Assembly: GCA_026389735.1 (NCBI GenBank)
Contig: JAPLHH010000048.1
Coordinates: 1 to 11,151, forward strand
Source: Chloroflexota bacterium
Lineage (GTDB): Bacteria; Chloroflexota; Dehalococcoidia; GIF9; UBA5620
Length of the DNA stretch: 11,151 nt
Direction of reading: 5' to 3'
Part shown: one piece after another, positions 1 to 4,959 of the stretch
Layout of the letters: each line of letters begins with the position of its first letter
Numbering within the stretch: the first letter of the stretch is position 1
Position numbers and translations under genes: made by a program
Notes under the pieces: generated by a model
Database searches by the model: none
Told to the model about the DNA's origin: nothing
What the model saw: only the letters and a program-made list of their open reading frames with translations

Positions 1-1
1 A

Positions 2-142
2 GCCTTGCACTGTCACCACAGCCAGGTGGGCCACTTTTCTCGCGAATGGGATGATTTTCTCAAGCAAAGATACGAAAAGTTTGCTGAAGGGAAAGGGTTC
101 AAACTGGCAGAGGCTTTTTACCGTGCTGAGATTTGGTGGTAG
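2..142 (+). CDS. PIG-L/LmbE-family deacetylase, C-terminal fragment cut by window edge
   Basis: An open frame runs in from the left edge and gives 46 residues before a TAG. Near its start it has A-L-x-C-H-x-S-Q-V, then an aromatic and charged helix, and it ends in A-E-A-F-Y-R. In PIG-L (LmbE-like) N-acetylglucosaminyl deacetylases the C-terminal part typically reads A-L-x-x-H-x-S-Q followed about 30 residues later by A-E-A-F, so I assign the fragment there. The Zn-binding N-terminal motifs would lie outside the window and cannot be checked. These enzymes remove N-acetyl groups from GlcNAc-type conjugates, for example in bacillithiol, mycothiol or glycolipid synthesis; the substrate here is unknown. 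The gene converges on the MBL hydrolase with only 5 bp between stop codons and no visible terminator. The family call rests on a short segment. Confidence 0.6.
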   Translation, partial: ALHCHHSQVGHFSREWDDFLKQRYEKFAEGKGFKLAEAFYRAEIWW

Positions 143-147
143 ACAAT

Positions 148-795
148 TTATGACGACAGCCAGAGAACATCTCCGCACAGGTTCGGGTCGTGCGGCTTCG
201 AAGCGAAGACAGCAAATTCCTTCTTTTCCTTACCTAACACTGTGGCCTCACCATGGCCAGGATATACCTCGGTATTATCAGGTAGAACGAAGAGCTTGCT
301 TTCTATAGACTTCACTATCTGCTTGAAGTCAGCAGGTATTCCAGTTTTCCCCGGGCCACCCGGGAAGATGGTATCACCTGATACTAAATAGTTGCCCACC
401 AAAAGGCACAGGCTTCCCGGAGTATGCCCCGGCGTGTGTAATACTTTGAGCTTGAGCTTCCCTACTTCTATGGTGTCGCCATCATTAAGCTCAATATCCG
501 GACGAGACGGCAGCCTGGCAGCATCCTTGGGATGAAGTGCCACCGGGATTTTCAGCTTTGATTTTAACTCTTCAAGCGCTCCAATGTGGTCAATATGGCT
601 GTGGGTTATCACGATGTACTTTGGCTTGGTGCCAGCCAGTTGGCTCAAAACCGCATCAGCTTCACCCGGTGCATCCACCATTATGCTATCTCCGGTGGCC
701 TGGCACACTACTATGTAGGCATTAGTGCCGAAAGGGCCAAGTTCCAGCCTGGTTATTCTGACAGCATTGTCTTGTACCACATTTTTCATTTTCAT
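148..795 (-). CDS. Metallo-beta-lactamase-fold hydrolase (glyoxalase II-like)
   Basis: A complete 215-residue single-domain MBL-fold protein. All metal ligands of a binuclear site are present: H65-x-H67-x-D69-H70 (in T-H-S-H-I-D-H), H124 in H-T-P-G-H-T-P-G, D141 in S-G-D-T, and H181 in Y-P-G-H-G. Length and motif spacing match the small glyoxalase II-like (GloB-type) hydrolases, which cleave S-acylglutathione or other thioesters. It lacks the C-terminal helical domain of true glyoxalase II, so the substrate cannot be named. There is no signal peptide, so it should be cytoplasmic. The start is set by GGAGG at 805-809, nine bases upstream of the first ATG; a second ATG two codons in is worse placed. 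A promoter-like pair sits further upstream on the same strand. The fold call is firm and the specific function open. Confidence 0.9.
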   Translation of the reverse strand: MKMKNVVQDNAVRITRLELGPFGTNAYIVVCQATGDSIMVDAPGEADAVLSQLAGTKPKYIVITHSHIDHIGALEELKSKLKIPVALHPKDAARLPSRPDIELNDGDTIEVGKLKLKVLHTPGHTPGSLCLLVGNYLVSGDTIFPGGPGKTGIPADFKQIVKSIESKLFVLPDNTEVYPGHGEATVLGKEKKEFAVFASKPHDPNLCGDVLWLSS

Positions 796-874
796 TCTAT
801 CCAGCCTCCAAATGACAACACTAAGCCCGGGGCATCGCAGCCATAAATTAAGGCAGGTTCCGCTCCGGTTTCAA

Positions 875-903
875 ATTCTAACACCACCGATTTGACCGGT
901 CAA
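875..903 (-). promoter_or_regulatory. Sigma70-type promoter for the MBL hydrolase gene
   Basis: Read on the minus strand, TTGACC (898-903) is followed by a 17-base spacer and TAGAAT (875-880). Both boxes match the consensus at five of six positions, with optimal spacing. The transcript would start near 868, giving a leader of roughly 70 bases before the ATG at 795. The -35 box forms half of a perfect 12-bp palindrome, described separately. Confidence 0.6.
892..903. promoter_or_regulatory. Perfect 12-bp palindrome TTGACCGGTCAA, possible operator
   Basis: TTGACCGGTCAA is a perfect palindrome in the region between the two divergent genes, and its left arm read on the minus strand is the -35 box of the MBL gene promoter. 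Such placement would let a dimeric repressor block RNA polymerase. On the plus strand the other half also reads TTGACC, but no -10 box lies at the right distance, so a bidirectional promoter is unlikely. No regulator gene is nearby. The operator role is inference. Confidence 0.35.
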
Positions 904-943
904 TAAAAACCATCCCACTTTTTCAAAATGCGTAGGGAAGAAG

Positions 944-973
944 TTGTGATGGCCCGCTCTATCGTGCTACGAT
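944..973 (+). promoter_or_regulatory. Weak promoter-like site upstream of the DUF3795 gene
   Basis: TTGTGA (944-949) and TACGAT (968-973) are 18 bases apart, each matching the sigma70 consensus at four of six positions. The site lies about 40 bases upstream of the ATG at 1014, so position is its main support. Confidence 0.25.
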
Positions 974-1000
974 TAGAACAGCGTACCATTCTGCGATTTT

Positions 1001-1005
1001 GGAGG
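1001..1005 (+). promoter_or_regulatory. Shine-Dalgarno GGAGG fixing the DUF3795 start
   Basis: GGAGG ends eight bases before the ATG at 1014. It overlaps an in-frame TTG at 999 that would otherwise extend the protein by five residues, so the ATG is the better start. Confidence 0.75.
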
Positions 1006-1013
1006 GTGCAGAA

Positions 1014-1460
1014 ATGTCGACTCAACCAGCTGAAGCCAAACTTGTCGCCGTCTGCGGGCTGTACTGCGGTGGCTGTCCCGTGTTCAGGGCCAGCGGAGAC
1101 CGCGCCCTCGCCGAGAGAATTGCCCAAAACACGGGAATTCCCATTGAGAGAGTCAGCTGCCACGGTTGTAGGGTGGAGGAGGGCCACATAAAGCTGATGG
1201 GAGAACCTGTGTGCCCCACATACACTTGCTGCGTGGAGCAAAAAGGCCTGCAATTCTGCTACGAGTGCGCGGATTTCCCCTGCCTCAAGCTGGCACCCTG
1301 TGCCGACAAAGCCCAAATACTGCCTCACAACACCAAGGTTTACAACCTTGTGTTGTTACAAAAGCTTGGTTTGGAGAAGTGGCTACAGATGGCGCCGCAG
1401 TTCTGGAGCCAGTATTTCAAGGGCAAGAAAGAGCGCGGTGGGGATGAGCTCAAAGTCTGA
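1014..1460 (+). CDS. Cysteine-rich DUF3795-type protein
   Basis: A 148-residue cytoplasmic protein with twelve cysteines. The order is C-G-L-Y-C-G-G-C (C14, C18, C21), C-H-G-C (C49, C52), then C67, C72, C73, followed by F-C-Y-E-C (C82, C85), C90 in D-F-P-C, and C96. The opening C-G-x-x-C-x-x-C, the central C-x-G-C and the later C-x-x-C-x-D-F-P-C layout is typical of DUF3795 proteins, common in anaerobes. They are thought to bind zinc or an iron-sulfur cluster, and no biochemical role is established to my knowledge. The C-terminal 50 residues are basic and aromatic with no cysteines. The gene stands alone, divergent from the MBL gene and followed by a repeat element. Confidence 0.8.
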   Translation: MSTQPAEAKLVAVCGLYCGGCPVFRASGDRALAERIAQNTGIPIERVSCHGCRVEEGHIKLMGEPVCPTYTCCVEQKGLQFCYECADFPCLKLAPCADKAQILPHNTKVYNLVLLQKLGLEKWLQMAPQFWSQYFKGKKERGGDELKV

Positions 1461-1476
1461 CTCTTTGTAATTTAAG

Positions 1477-1624
1477 TGTCATTGCGAGGCGCATAGCGAC
1501 AAAGCAATACCACGTCCCCCGCCGTCATTGCGAGGCGTCCCGAGTGAAACGAGGGAACAGCCGTGGCAATCTCGGTAAGAAGGGAACACATCATTGAGAT
1601 TGCTTCGCTCCGCTCGCAATGACA
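1477..1624. repeat. 148-bp intergenic inverted-repeat element of the TCATTGCGAG type
   Basis: The element is bounded by perfect 12-bp inverted repeats: TGTCATTGCGAG at 1477-1488 and CTCGCAATGACA at 1613-1624. Inside, the 14-mer GTCATTGCGAGGCG occurs twice in direct orientation (1478-1491 and 1524-1537). A second nested inverted pair is GCAATCTC at 1566-1573 and GAGATTGC at 1596-1603. The whole segment could fold into a long, branched hairpin. Similar repeats built on GTCATTGCGAG and GCAATCTC are dispersed in many bacterial genomes, usually between genes. It carries no coding frame, so it resembles a REP/MITE-type element. It sits 17 bp after the DUF3795 stop and may also end that transcript. 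Confidence 0.75.
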
Positions 1625-1653
1625 GAGAGAAAATTAGGTGGAGTTAACTTCCT

Positions 1654-1872
1654 ATGTCTTGCTATTTTCGCCATCTTAAGGAAATCTTCGACGAGGCTGG
1701 CATTGTGGTCACTCCCGGCAACAGGAAACAAATCGACCAGGCCATTCACCAACTAGTCGGCGTTACCTACAAAGAATGCCCTCACGCCTGGAAAATGCTG
1801 AAGCAGCAGATAATCGGCGATGAGCAGAAGCGGCAGGACTTTATCAAAAGGCTTCAAGCTGCAATCAGTTGA
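1654..1872 (+). CDS. Small conserved protein of unknown function (72 aa)
   Basis: A 72-residue soluble protein that is mostly helical by eye, with no membrane segment or signal peptide. The N-terminal block reads M-S-C-Y-F-R-H-L-K, followed by an acidic helix, a V-T-P turn and I-D-Q-A-I-H. The middle is V-G-V-T-Y-K-E-C-P-H-A-W-K, and a basic C-terminal helix follows. C3, H7, H32, C42 and H44 could form a metal site, but this is speculation. I believe similar 65-75-residue proteins occur in Dehalococcoidia and some archaea, but I know of no assigned function. GGTGGAG at 1637-1643 stands ten bases before the ATG. It lies 29 bp after the repeat element and has no obvious functional partner. Confidence 0.7.
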   Translation: MSCYFRHLKEIFDEAGIVVTPGNRKQIDQAIHQLVGVTYKECPHAWKMLKQQIIGDEQKRQDFIKRLQAAIS

Positions 1873-2104
1873 AGCAAAACCATACTTGCTTGAATAAGAG
1901 CCATGGATATTGTCAAAAAACGGCGAGAGGCATTAGTAGACAAACGTACGAGCAAACTTTTCGTCAGAATATTGGTCTATCGCGACACATAGTAGCCATC
2001 TGAATAAACTGAAAGTCTAAAATCTATGGTAGCACCTACGTAGCTGACCGAGCGTGTTTCGAGTGCGCCGAGGAGCACACAAAATGAGATATCTGAACTC
2101 TCCT
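1873..2104. other. Gene-free stretch before the membrane-protein promoter
   Basis: I see no convincing gene, RNA or repeat here. A 29-codon frame opening with ATG near 1903 lacks a ribosome-binding site and resembles nothing known. Confidence 0.5.
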
Positions 2105-2133
2105 TGGACATTGCAGAGCCTCTGTTGTACAAT
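2105..2133 (+). promoter_or_regulatory. Sigma70-type promoter for the DUF5658 gene
   Basis: TGGACA (2105-2110) and TACAAT (2128-2133) are separated by exactly 17 bases, and each matches the consensus at five of six positions. The expected start near 2140 leaves a short leader of about 25 bases with no good Shine-Dalgarno, so translation of the next gene may be weak or use leader-independent initiation. Confidence 0.65.
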
Positions 2134-2165
2134 CAATAAGATTTGCAAACACTTTTGTTTGGTAT

Positions 2166-2519
2166 ATGGTTAAACAAGAAGGCGATTTGAAGCGTATCAA
2201 GAGTTATATTTCCAGGACTCATAGAATACTGTATTCTCTAACCGCACTAATTGCACTTGTAGTCTCGGATGGGCTGATAACCCGCTTTCTTGTGGGGCAA
2301 GGAATAGGGCGAGAACTCAATCCATTCCTTCAAACTTTAGCAGGCGATACAAATTTCGTGCTCATAAAAGTGCTGGGTGCGCTCTTATGTGCACTTATCT
2401 TGTGGGATATATATAGGCGTCGGCCCAAGCTGGCACTGATAAGTAGTTGGTGCTTTGCTGGCTCATACGCGGGAATCGTGCTCTGGAACTTAGGTATATT
2501 CTTCATTAGCCAAGTGTGA
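2166..2519 (+). CDS. DUF5658-type small membrane protein (three TM helices)
   Basis: A 117-residue protein with a basic N-terminal segment (residues 1-20) and three hydrophobic helices at about 21-43, 64-83 and 89-114. Between the first two helices lies G-R-E-L-N-P (residues 48-53). The layout of an aspartate near the end of helix 1 (D35), an E-L-N-P loop, a lysine at the start of helix 2 (K68) and a basic cytoplasmic loop (R84-R86) fits DUF5658, a family of inner-membrane proteins of unknown function. By the positive-inside rule the N-terminus and the R-R-R loop should face the cytoplasm. There is no clear ribosome-binding site before the ATG. It has its own promoter and appears monocistronic. 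Confidence 0.7.
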   Translation: MVKQEGDLKRIKSYISRTHRILYSLTALIALVVSDGLITRFLVGQGIGRELNPFLQTLAGDTNFVLIKVLGALLCALILWDIYRRRPKLALISSWCFAGSYAGIVLWNLGIFFISQV

Positions 2520-2543
2520 GGTTGTTCTCTCAGTCCCTCAACA

Positions 2544-2564
2544 CAAAGCTAGGTTCCTAGTTTG
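2544..2564 (+). terminator. Small hairpin after the DUF5658 gene, possible weak terminator
   Basis: CAAA-g-CTAG, loop GTTC, CTAG-TTTG forms an 8-bp stem with one bulged G, starting 25 bases after the stop codon. No long T-run follows, so intrinsic termination would be weak. Its position between convergent genes makes the role plausible. Confidence 0.3.
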
Positions 2565-2649
2565 CTTGAACGGGCTGACTTGCCATCACAAAACTCAAAG
2601 CTAAATTAGCAACAATCCAGAGTGTGCTGCAATTATGTGTGAGCACTTA

Positions 2650-2949
2650 CTACCTGGGCAGCACGCCTACACCAAGCACATGCGGGCCAACGTGGGTGCC
2701 AATGACCGGGCCCACCTTCATCCAGTAGATGCGCTCGCGGGGGAATCTGGAACCAAGCCGCTCAGCTAATATCTCAGCTTCATCCGGTGTGGTGGCATCT
2801 TCTATAGCTACCTCTTCGACATCGGGGAAGCCTATAACAAAGTCACCTAGATAATCAATCGCCTTTGCCCGGCAGCGAACCCTGGTAACACCCTCGGTAA
2901 GACCGTCTCTTATAGTGAGAATGGGATTCACCTTCAGCACCGAACATCC
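2650..2949 (-). pseudogene. degV-type fatty-acid-binding protein, 3' remnant
   Basis: On the minus strand, about 98 codons ending at TAG 2650-2652 resemble the C-terminal third of DegV-family proteins. The order is V-L-K-V-N-P-I-L-T-I-R-D-G, then R-V-R-C-R-A-K-A, an E-A-E-I-L-A-E-R-L-G-S-R-F-P helix, and V-G-P-V-I-G-T-H-V-G-P-H-V-L-G-V at the end. DegV proteins are about 280 residues and bind fatty acids for FakA. Here the N-terminal two thirds, including the ligand-contact serine region, are missing. The frame stays open to 3105, but those roughly 50 residues (rich in R, S and P) do not look like DegV, and no DegV remnant was found in the other frames up to 3140. I read it as a gene truncated by deletion or rearrangement. 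Expression of a chimeric 151-residue product is possible but unsupported. Confidence 0.6.
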
Positions 2950-3260
2950 AGAACGGCTGGCAGAGCGAGGCGACAATTTACGGTGCCTACAGGGTCGCCG
3001 GTTCAGACTATCACTCGGGCTTGTGGCACCAATATCAAACGAACTCCTTTCGCTGACCAGCGCTTGTATATTTTCATACTTCATGGTGCCCCGCGCAAGG
3101 GGCATGGACGACTATCATAAAAATGAGATGGAGTCCAGAGGGGGTATCAAGGATTCGGTAACCTTTTTAGGGGGTGGATTTGACCTAAGAAGCTACAGGG
3201 GATTTCTGAATGCTTGCTACAACTATTGCGCTCAAAAATTGGGGGCCTTTTGCGGACCGA
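2950..3260. other. Gene-free stretch between the degV remnant and the operon promoter
   Basis: No gene is supported here. An arm pair GGCGAC (2969-2974) and GTCGCC (2994-2999) lies close to the degV break point. G-rich runs at 3140-3245 precede the promoter zone. The DNA directly next to the break point may be what replaced the degV 5' part. Confidence 0.4.
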
Positions 3261-3262
3261 AA

Positions 3263-3296
3263 CCCCCCCTTGACAGTGTGGGGGGGGTGATATACT
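3263..3296 (+). promoter_or_regulatory. Upstream operon promoter with -35 inside a C7/G8 hairpin
   Basis: A perfect TTGACA (3270-3275) is followed by TATACT (3291-3296) at 15 bases, or by TACTAT (3293-3298) at 17 bases. Seven C residues (3263-3269) directly precede the -35 box and eight G residues (3280-3287) follow it, so the -35 box lies in the 10-base loop of a perfect C/G hairpin. GGGGG at 3241-3245 could pair with the same C-run instead. The promoter call is good; the structural effect is inference. Confidence 0.5.
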
Positions 3297-3340
3297 ATAG
3301 ACTAAGATTTTGCGAAAACTAAACTATTACAGCTAGTGAA

Positions 3341-3368
3341 TTGCCACGATTTCTTATTTTAGTATAAT
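3341..3368 (+). promoter_or_regulatory. Downstream operon promoter TTGCCA-N16-TATAAT
   Basis: TTGCCA (3341-3346) and a perfect TATAAT (3363-3368) are 16 bases apart, 27 bases before the first ATG of the operon. Transcription would start near 3375, leaving room for the AGAGG ribosome-binding site at 3383-3387. With the upstream site this makes a tandem promoter pair. Confidence 0.6.
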
Positions 3369-3395
3369 CCAAATTATTGCAAAGAGGTAGGATGA

Positions 3396-4670
3396 ATGGC
3401 GAGATTATTTGAATATCAAGGAAAAGGTCTACTTAAAGGCGGCGGCATTGCCATTCCAGCAGGAGAACTTGCCTCAACCGCCCAGGAAGCCCATGATATT
3501 GCGGCAAAACTAGGTAAGCCTGTTGTGGTCAAAGCCCAGGTCTGTGTTGGAGGACGTGGTAAAGCCGGGGCTATTAAGTTCGCCGATTCCCCTGATGAAG
3601 CAGAAAGAGCTGCCAGTGCCGTTTTGGGGATGACTGTCAAGGGATTCCCTGTTCGTACAATACTGGTTGAAGAGAAGCTGGCTGTTCAGAAGGAATACTA
3701 CGTTGGTGTAATTCCTAATTCCTCCAGATATTTCCGATGTCCGGTTGTTATTTTTAGTCGTGAAGGCGGAATGGATATAGAAAGTGTTCCAGAGGATAAG
3801 GTCTTTCGTAGTAAGGTTGATTACATTAAAGGGTTCCCCATCTATGATGCTCTGGATCTGGCCGGTAATGCCGGTATTCCCAATGACCAGCTACCTAAAG
3901 TAGCAGGAGTAATTACCGGGCTGGTAGACCTATTTAAGAAATACGATTGCACTCTGCTGGAAATAAATCCACTAGTGCTTACTCAGGACGGTAAAGTAAT
4001 TGCTGGTGACTGCCGGATGAGCATGGACGAGAATGCCTCCTATCGCCATCCAGAGATAAAAATAACTACACCCAGGGAGTTCCCGAGAGAGCCTACTGAC
4101 TTTGATATCCTCGGCTGGTGGGTAGAGGAAACTGATTTTAGAGGCTCTGGTTTTGTTATGGAGATGGGAAGCAAGGAAAAGGGAGCTGGCTACATTGGTT
4201 TCCATGCCATTGGTGGCGGCTCTGCCATGATAGGCATTGATGCTTTAAGCCGGGTGGGTCTTAAACCTGCCAACTTTGCCGATACCAGTGGTAATCCTGT
4301 AGCCTCAAAGGTTTACCGTGTAGCTAAAGTTATATTAGCTCAACCTAATATCGAAGGCTATCTTTTAGCGGGATTCATGATTGCTAATCAAGAACAATGG
4401 CATCATGCTCATGCTTTAGTAAAAGTCTTGCGAGAGGAACTTCCTAAGAGACCAGATTTTCCCTGTGTCCTTTTACTGGCTGGTAATAAGGAAACAGAAT
4501 CACTACAAATATTGAGGGAAGGGCTCAAGGGATTGCCCGGACGCGTTGAAATATATGGTAGTGAATATGTTGATGACAGTGATTTCATTGGCAAGAGAAT
4601 GCTAGCTCTGGTAGAAGAATACAGAAAAAAAGGCCTAAATAAAAGGAGGTCGCCAGCTAATGGAATTTAA
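3396..4670 (+). CDS. SucC-like ATP-grasp CoA-ligase beta subunit (succinate/malate-CoA ligase family)
   Basis: A 424-residue homologue of the ADP-forming acyl-CoA synthetase beta subunit (SucC, MtkA and CcsA types, about 390-430 aa). The ATP-grasp part opens with L-F-E-Y-Q-G-K-G-L-L and continues with V-V-V-K-A-Q-V-C-V-G-G-R-G-K-A-G (residues 43-58), the nucleotide-binding strand. The Mg-binding L-E-I-N-P-L is at 188-193, with D205 in G-D-C-R-M. The C-terminal CoA-ligase domain has G-Y-I-G-F-x-x-x-G-G-G-S-A-M (265-278) and P-A-N-F-A-D (291-296). It departs from SucC in two ways. The region at 221-260 is about 15 residues longer, and the usual I-F-G-G-I-x-R-C segment is replaced around 325-340 by G-F-M-I-A-N-Q-E-Q-W-H-H-A-H. 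With the SucD-like subunit it should couple an organic acid, CoA and ATP/ADP. Malate, citramalate or citrate are more likely than succinate given the neighbouring lyase; this is inference. The start is set by AGAGG at 3383-3387. Confidence 0.85.
   Translation: MARLFEYQGKGLLKGGGIAIPAGELASTAQEAHDIAAKLGKPVVVKAQVCVGGRGKAGAIKFADSPDEAERAASAVLGMTVKGFPVRTILVEEKLAVQKEYYVGVIPNSSRYFRCPVVIFSREGGMDIESVPEDKVFRSKVDYIKGFPIYDALDLAGNAGIPNDQLPKVAGVITGLVDLFKKYDCTLLEINPLVLTQDGKVIAGDCRMSMDENASYRHPEIKITTPREFPREPTDFDILGWWVEETDFRGSGFVMEMGSKEKGAGYIGFHAIGGGSAMIGIDALSRVGLKPANFADTSGNPVASKVYRVAKVILAQPNIEGYLLAGFMIANQEQWHHAHALVKVLREELPKRPDFPCVLLLAGNKETESLQILREGLKGLPGRVEIYGSEYVDDSDFIGKRMLALVEEYRKKGLNKRRSPANGI
4644..4650 (+). 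promoter_or_regulatory. Shine-Dalgarno AGGAGGT inside the SucC-like gene, fixing the iron-sulfur protein start
   Basis: AGGAGGT lies nine bases before the ATG at 4660. It favours that start over the later ATG at 4681, which has only an A-rich leader. The start therefore overlaps the upstream gene by 11 bp, which points to translational coupling. Confidence 0.75.
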
Positions 4671-4956
4671 AGAAAGAAGCATGAAGGTAGTCATCGATAC
4701 CTCTAAGTGTTCAGATTGTATCAGTAAGGCTTGTATAGAGGCCTGTAAAACTTACGATCGGGAATTACTGCAGTTAAAGGATGGCAAGCCTTCAGTCGAA
4801 CATATAAGCGCAGATGAAGTATTACGTAGAGGAACGGAATGCCTGGCCTGTGAATATGCTTGTTGGAAAAGGGGCAAGGATGTCATCTATATAGATATTC
4901 CCATAAAAGGTTTGGCGGAGTACATCCAGGGGCTGCCCTTATCAGGAGGTAAGTAA
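4660..4956 (+). CDS. Small ferredoxin-like iron-sulfur protein between the ligase subunits
   Basis: A 98-residue protein with seven cysteines in two groups: C17-x2-C20-x4-C25-x3-C29, and C61-x2-C64-x3-C68. The first group resembles one cluster motif of 2[4Fe-4S] ferredoxins; C-x-x-C-x-x-x-C in the second supplies three more ligands, with the fourth perhaps C29 by exchange between clusters, as in ferredoxins. The usual C-P after each motif is missing. The 31 residues between the groups, and the cysteine-free C-terminal 30 residues, distinguish it from a plain 55-60-residue ferredoxin. It overlaps the SucC-like gene by 11 bp and is 3 bp from the SucD-like gene, so it is made in step with both. 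It may be an electron carrier for the GlcDEF-like enzyme downstream, or a third structural subunit of the ligase. I do not recognise a named family. Confidence 0.7.
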   Translation: MEFKERSMKVVIDTSKCSDCISKACIEACKTYDRELLQLKDGKPSVEHISADEVLRRGTECLACEYACWKRGKDVIYIDIPIKGLAEYIQGLPLSGGK

Positions 4957-4959
4957 AGC

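Noticed and set aside
51..308. An 85-codon plus-strand frame at the left edge
   Set aside because: It overlaps both the PIG-L fragment (in another frame) and the MBL gene antisense, with no ribosome-binding site.
900..1328. A 142-codon open frame on the minus strand across the DUF3795 gene
   Set aside because: It is antisense to a well-supported gene with a ribosome-binding site and conserved cysteine motifs, and its own product shows no recognisable motif.
1477..1624. CRISPR array or tRNA-like element
   Set aside because: There are only two direct copies with unequal neighbours and strong terminal inverted repeats; no regular spacers and no cloverleaf or anticodon arm.
1903..1992. A 29-codon frame starting at an ATG near 1903
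   Set aside because: No ribosome-binding site, no recognisable pattern, and a length expected by chance.
2915..3322. A 135-codon plus-strand frame over the degV remnant and promoter zone
   Set aside because: It is antisense to the DegV-like C-terminus, runs through homopolymer and promoter-like DNA, and has no family pattern.
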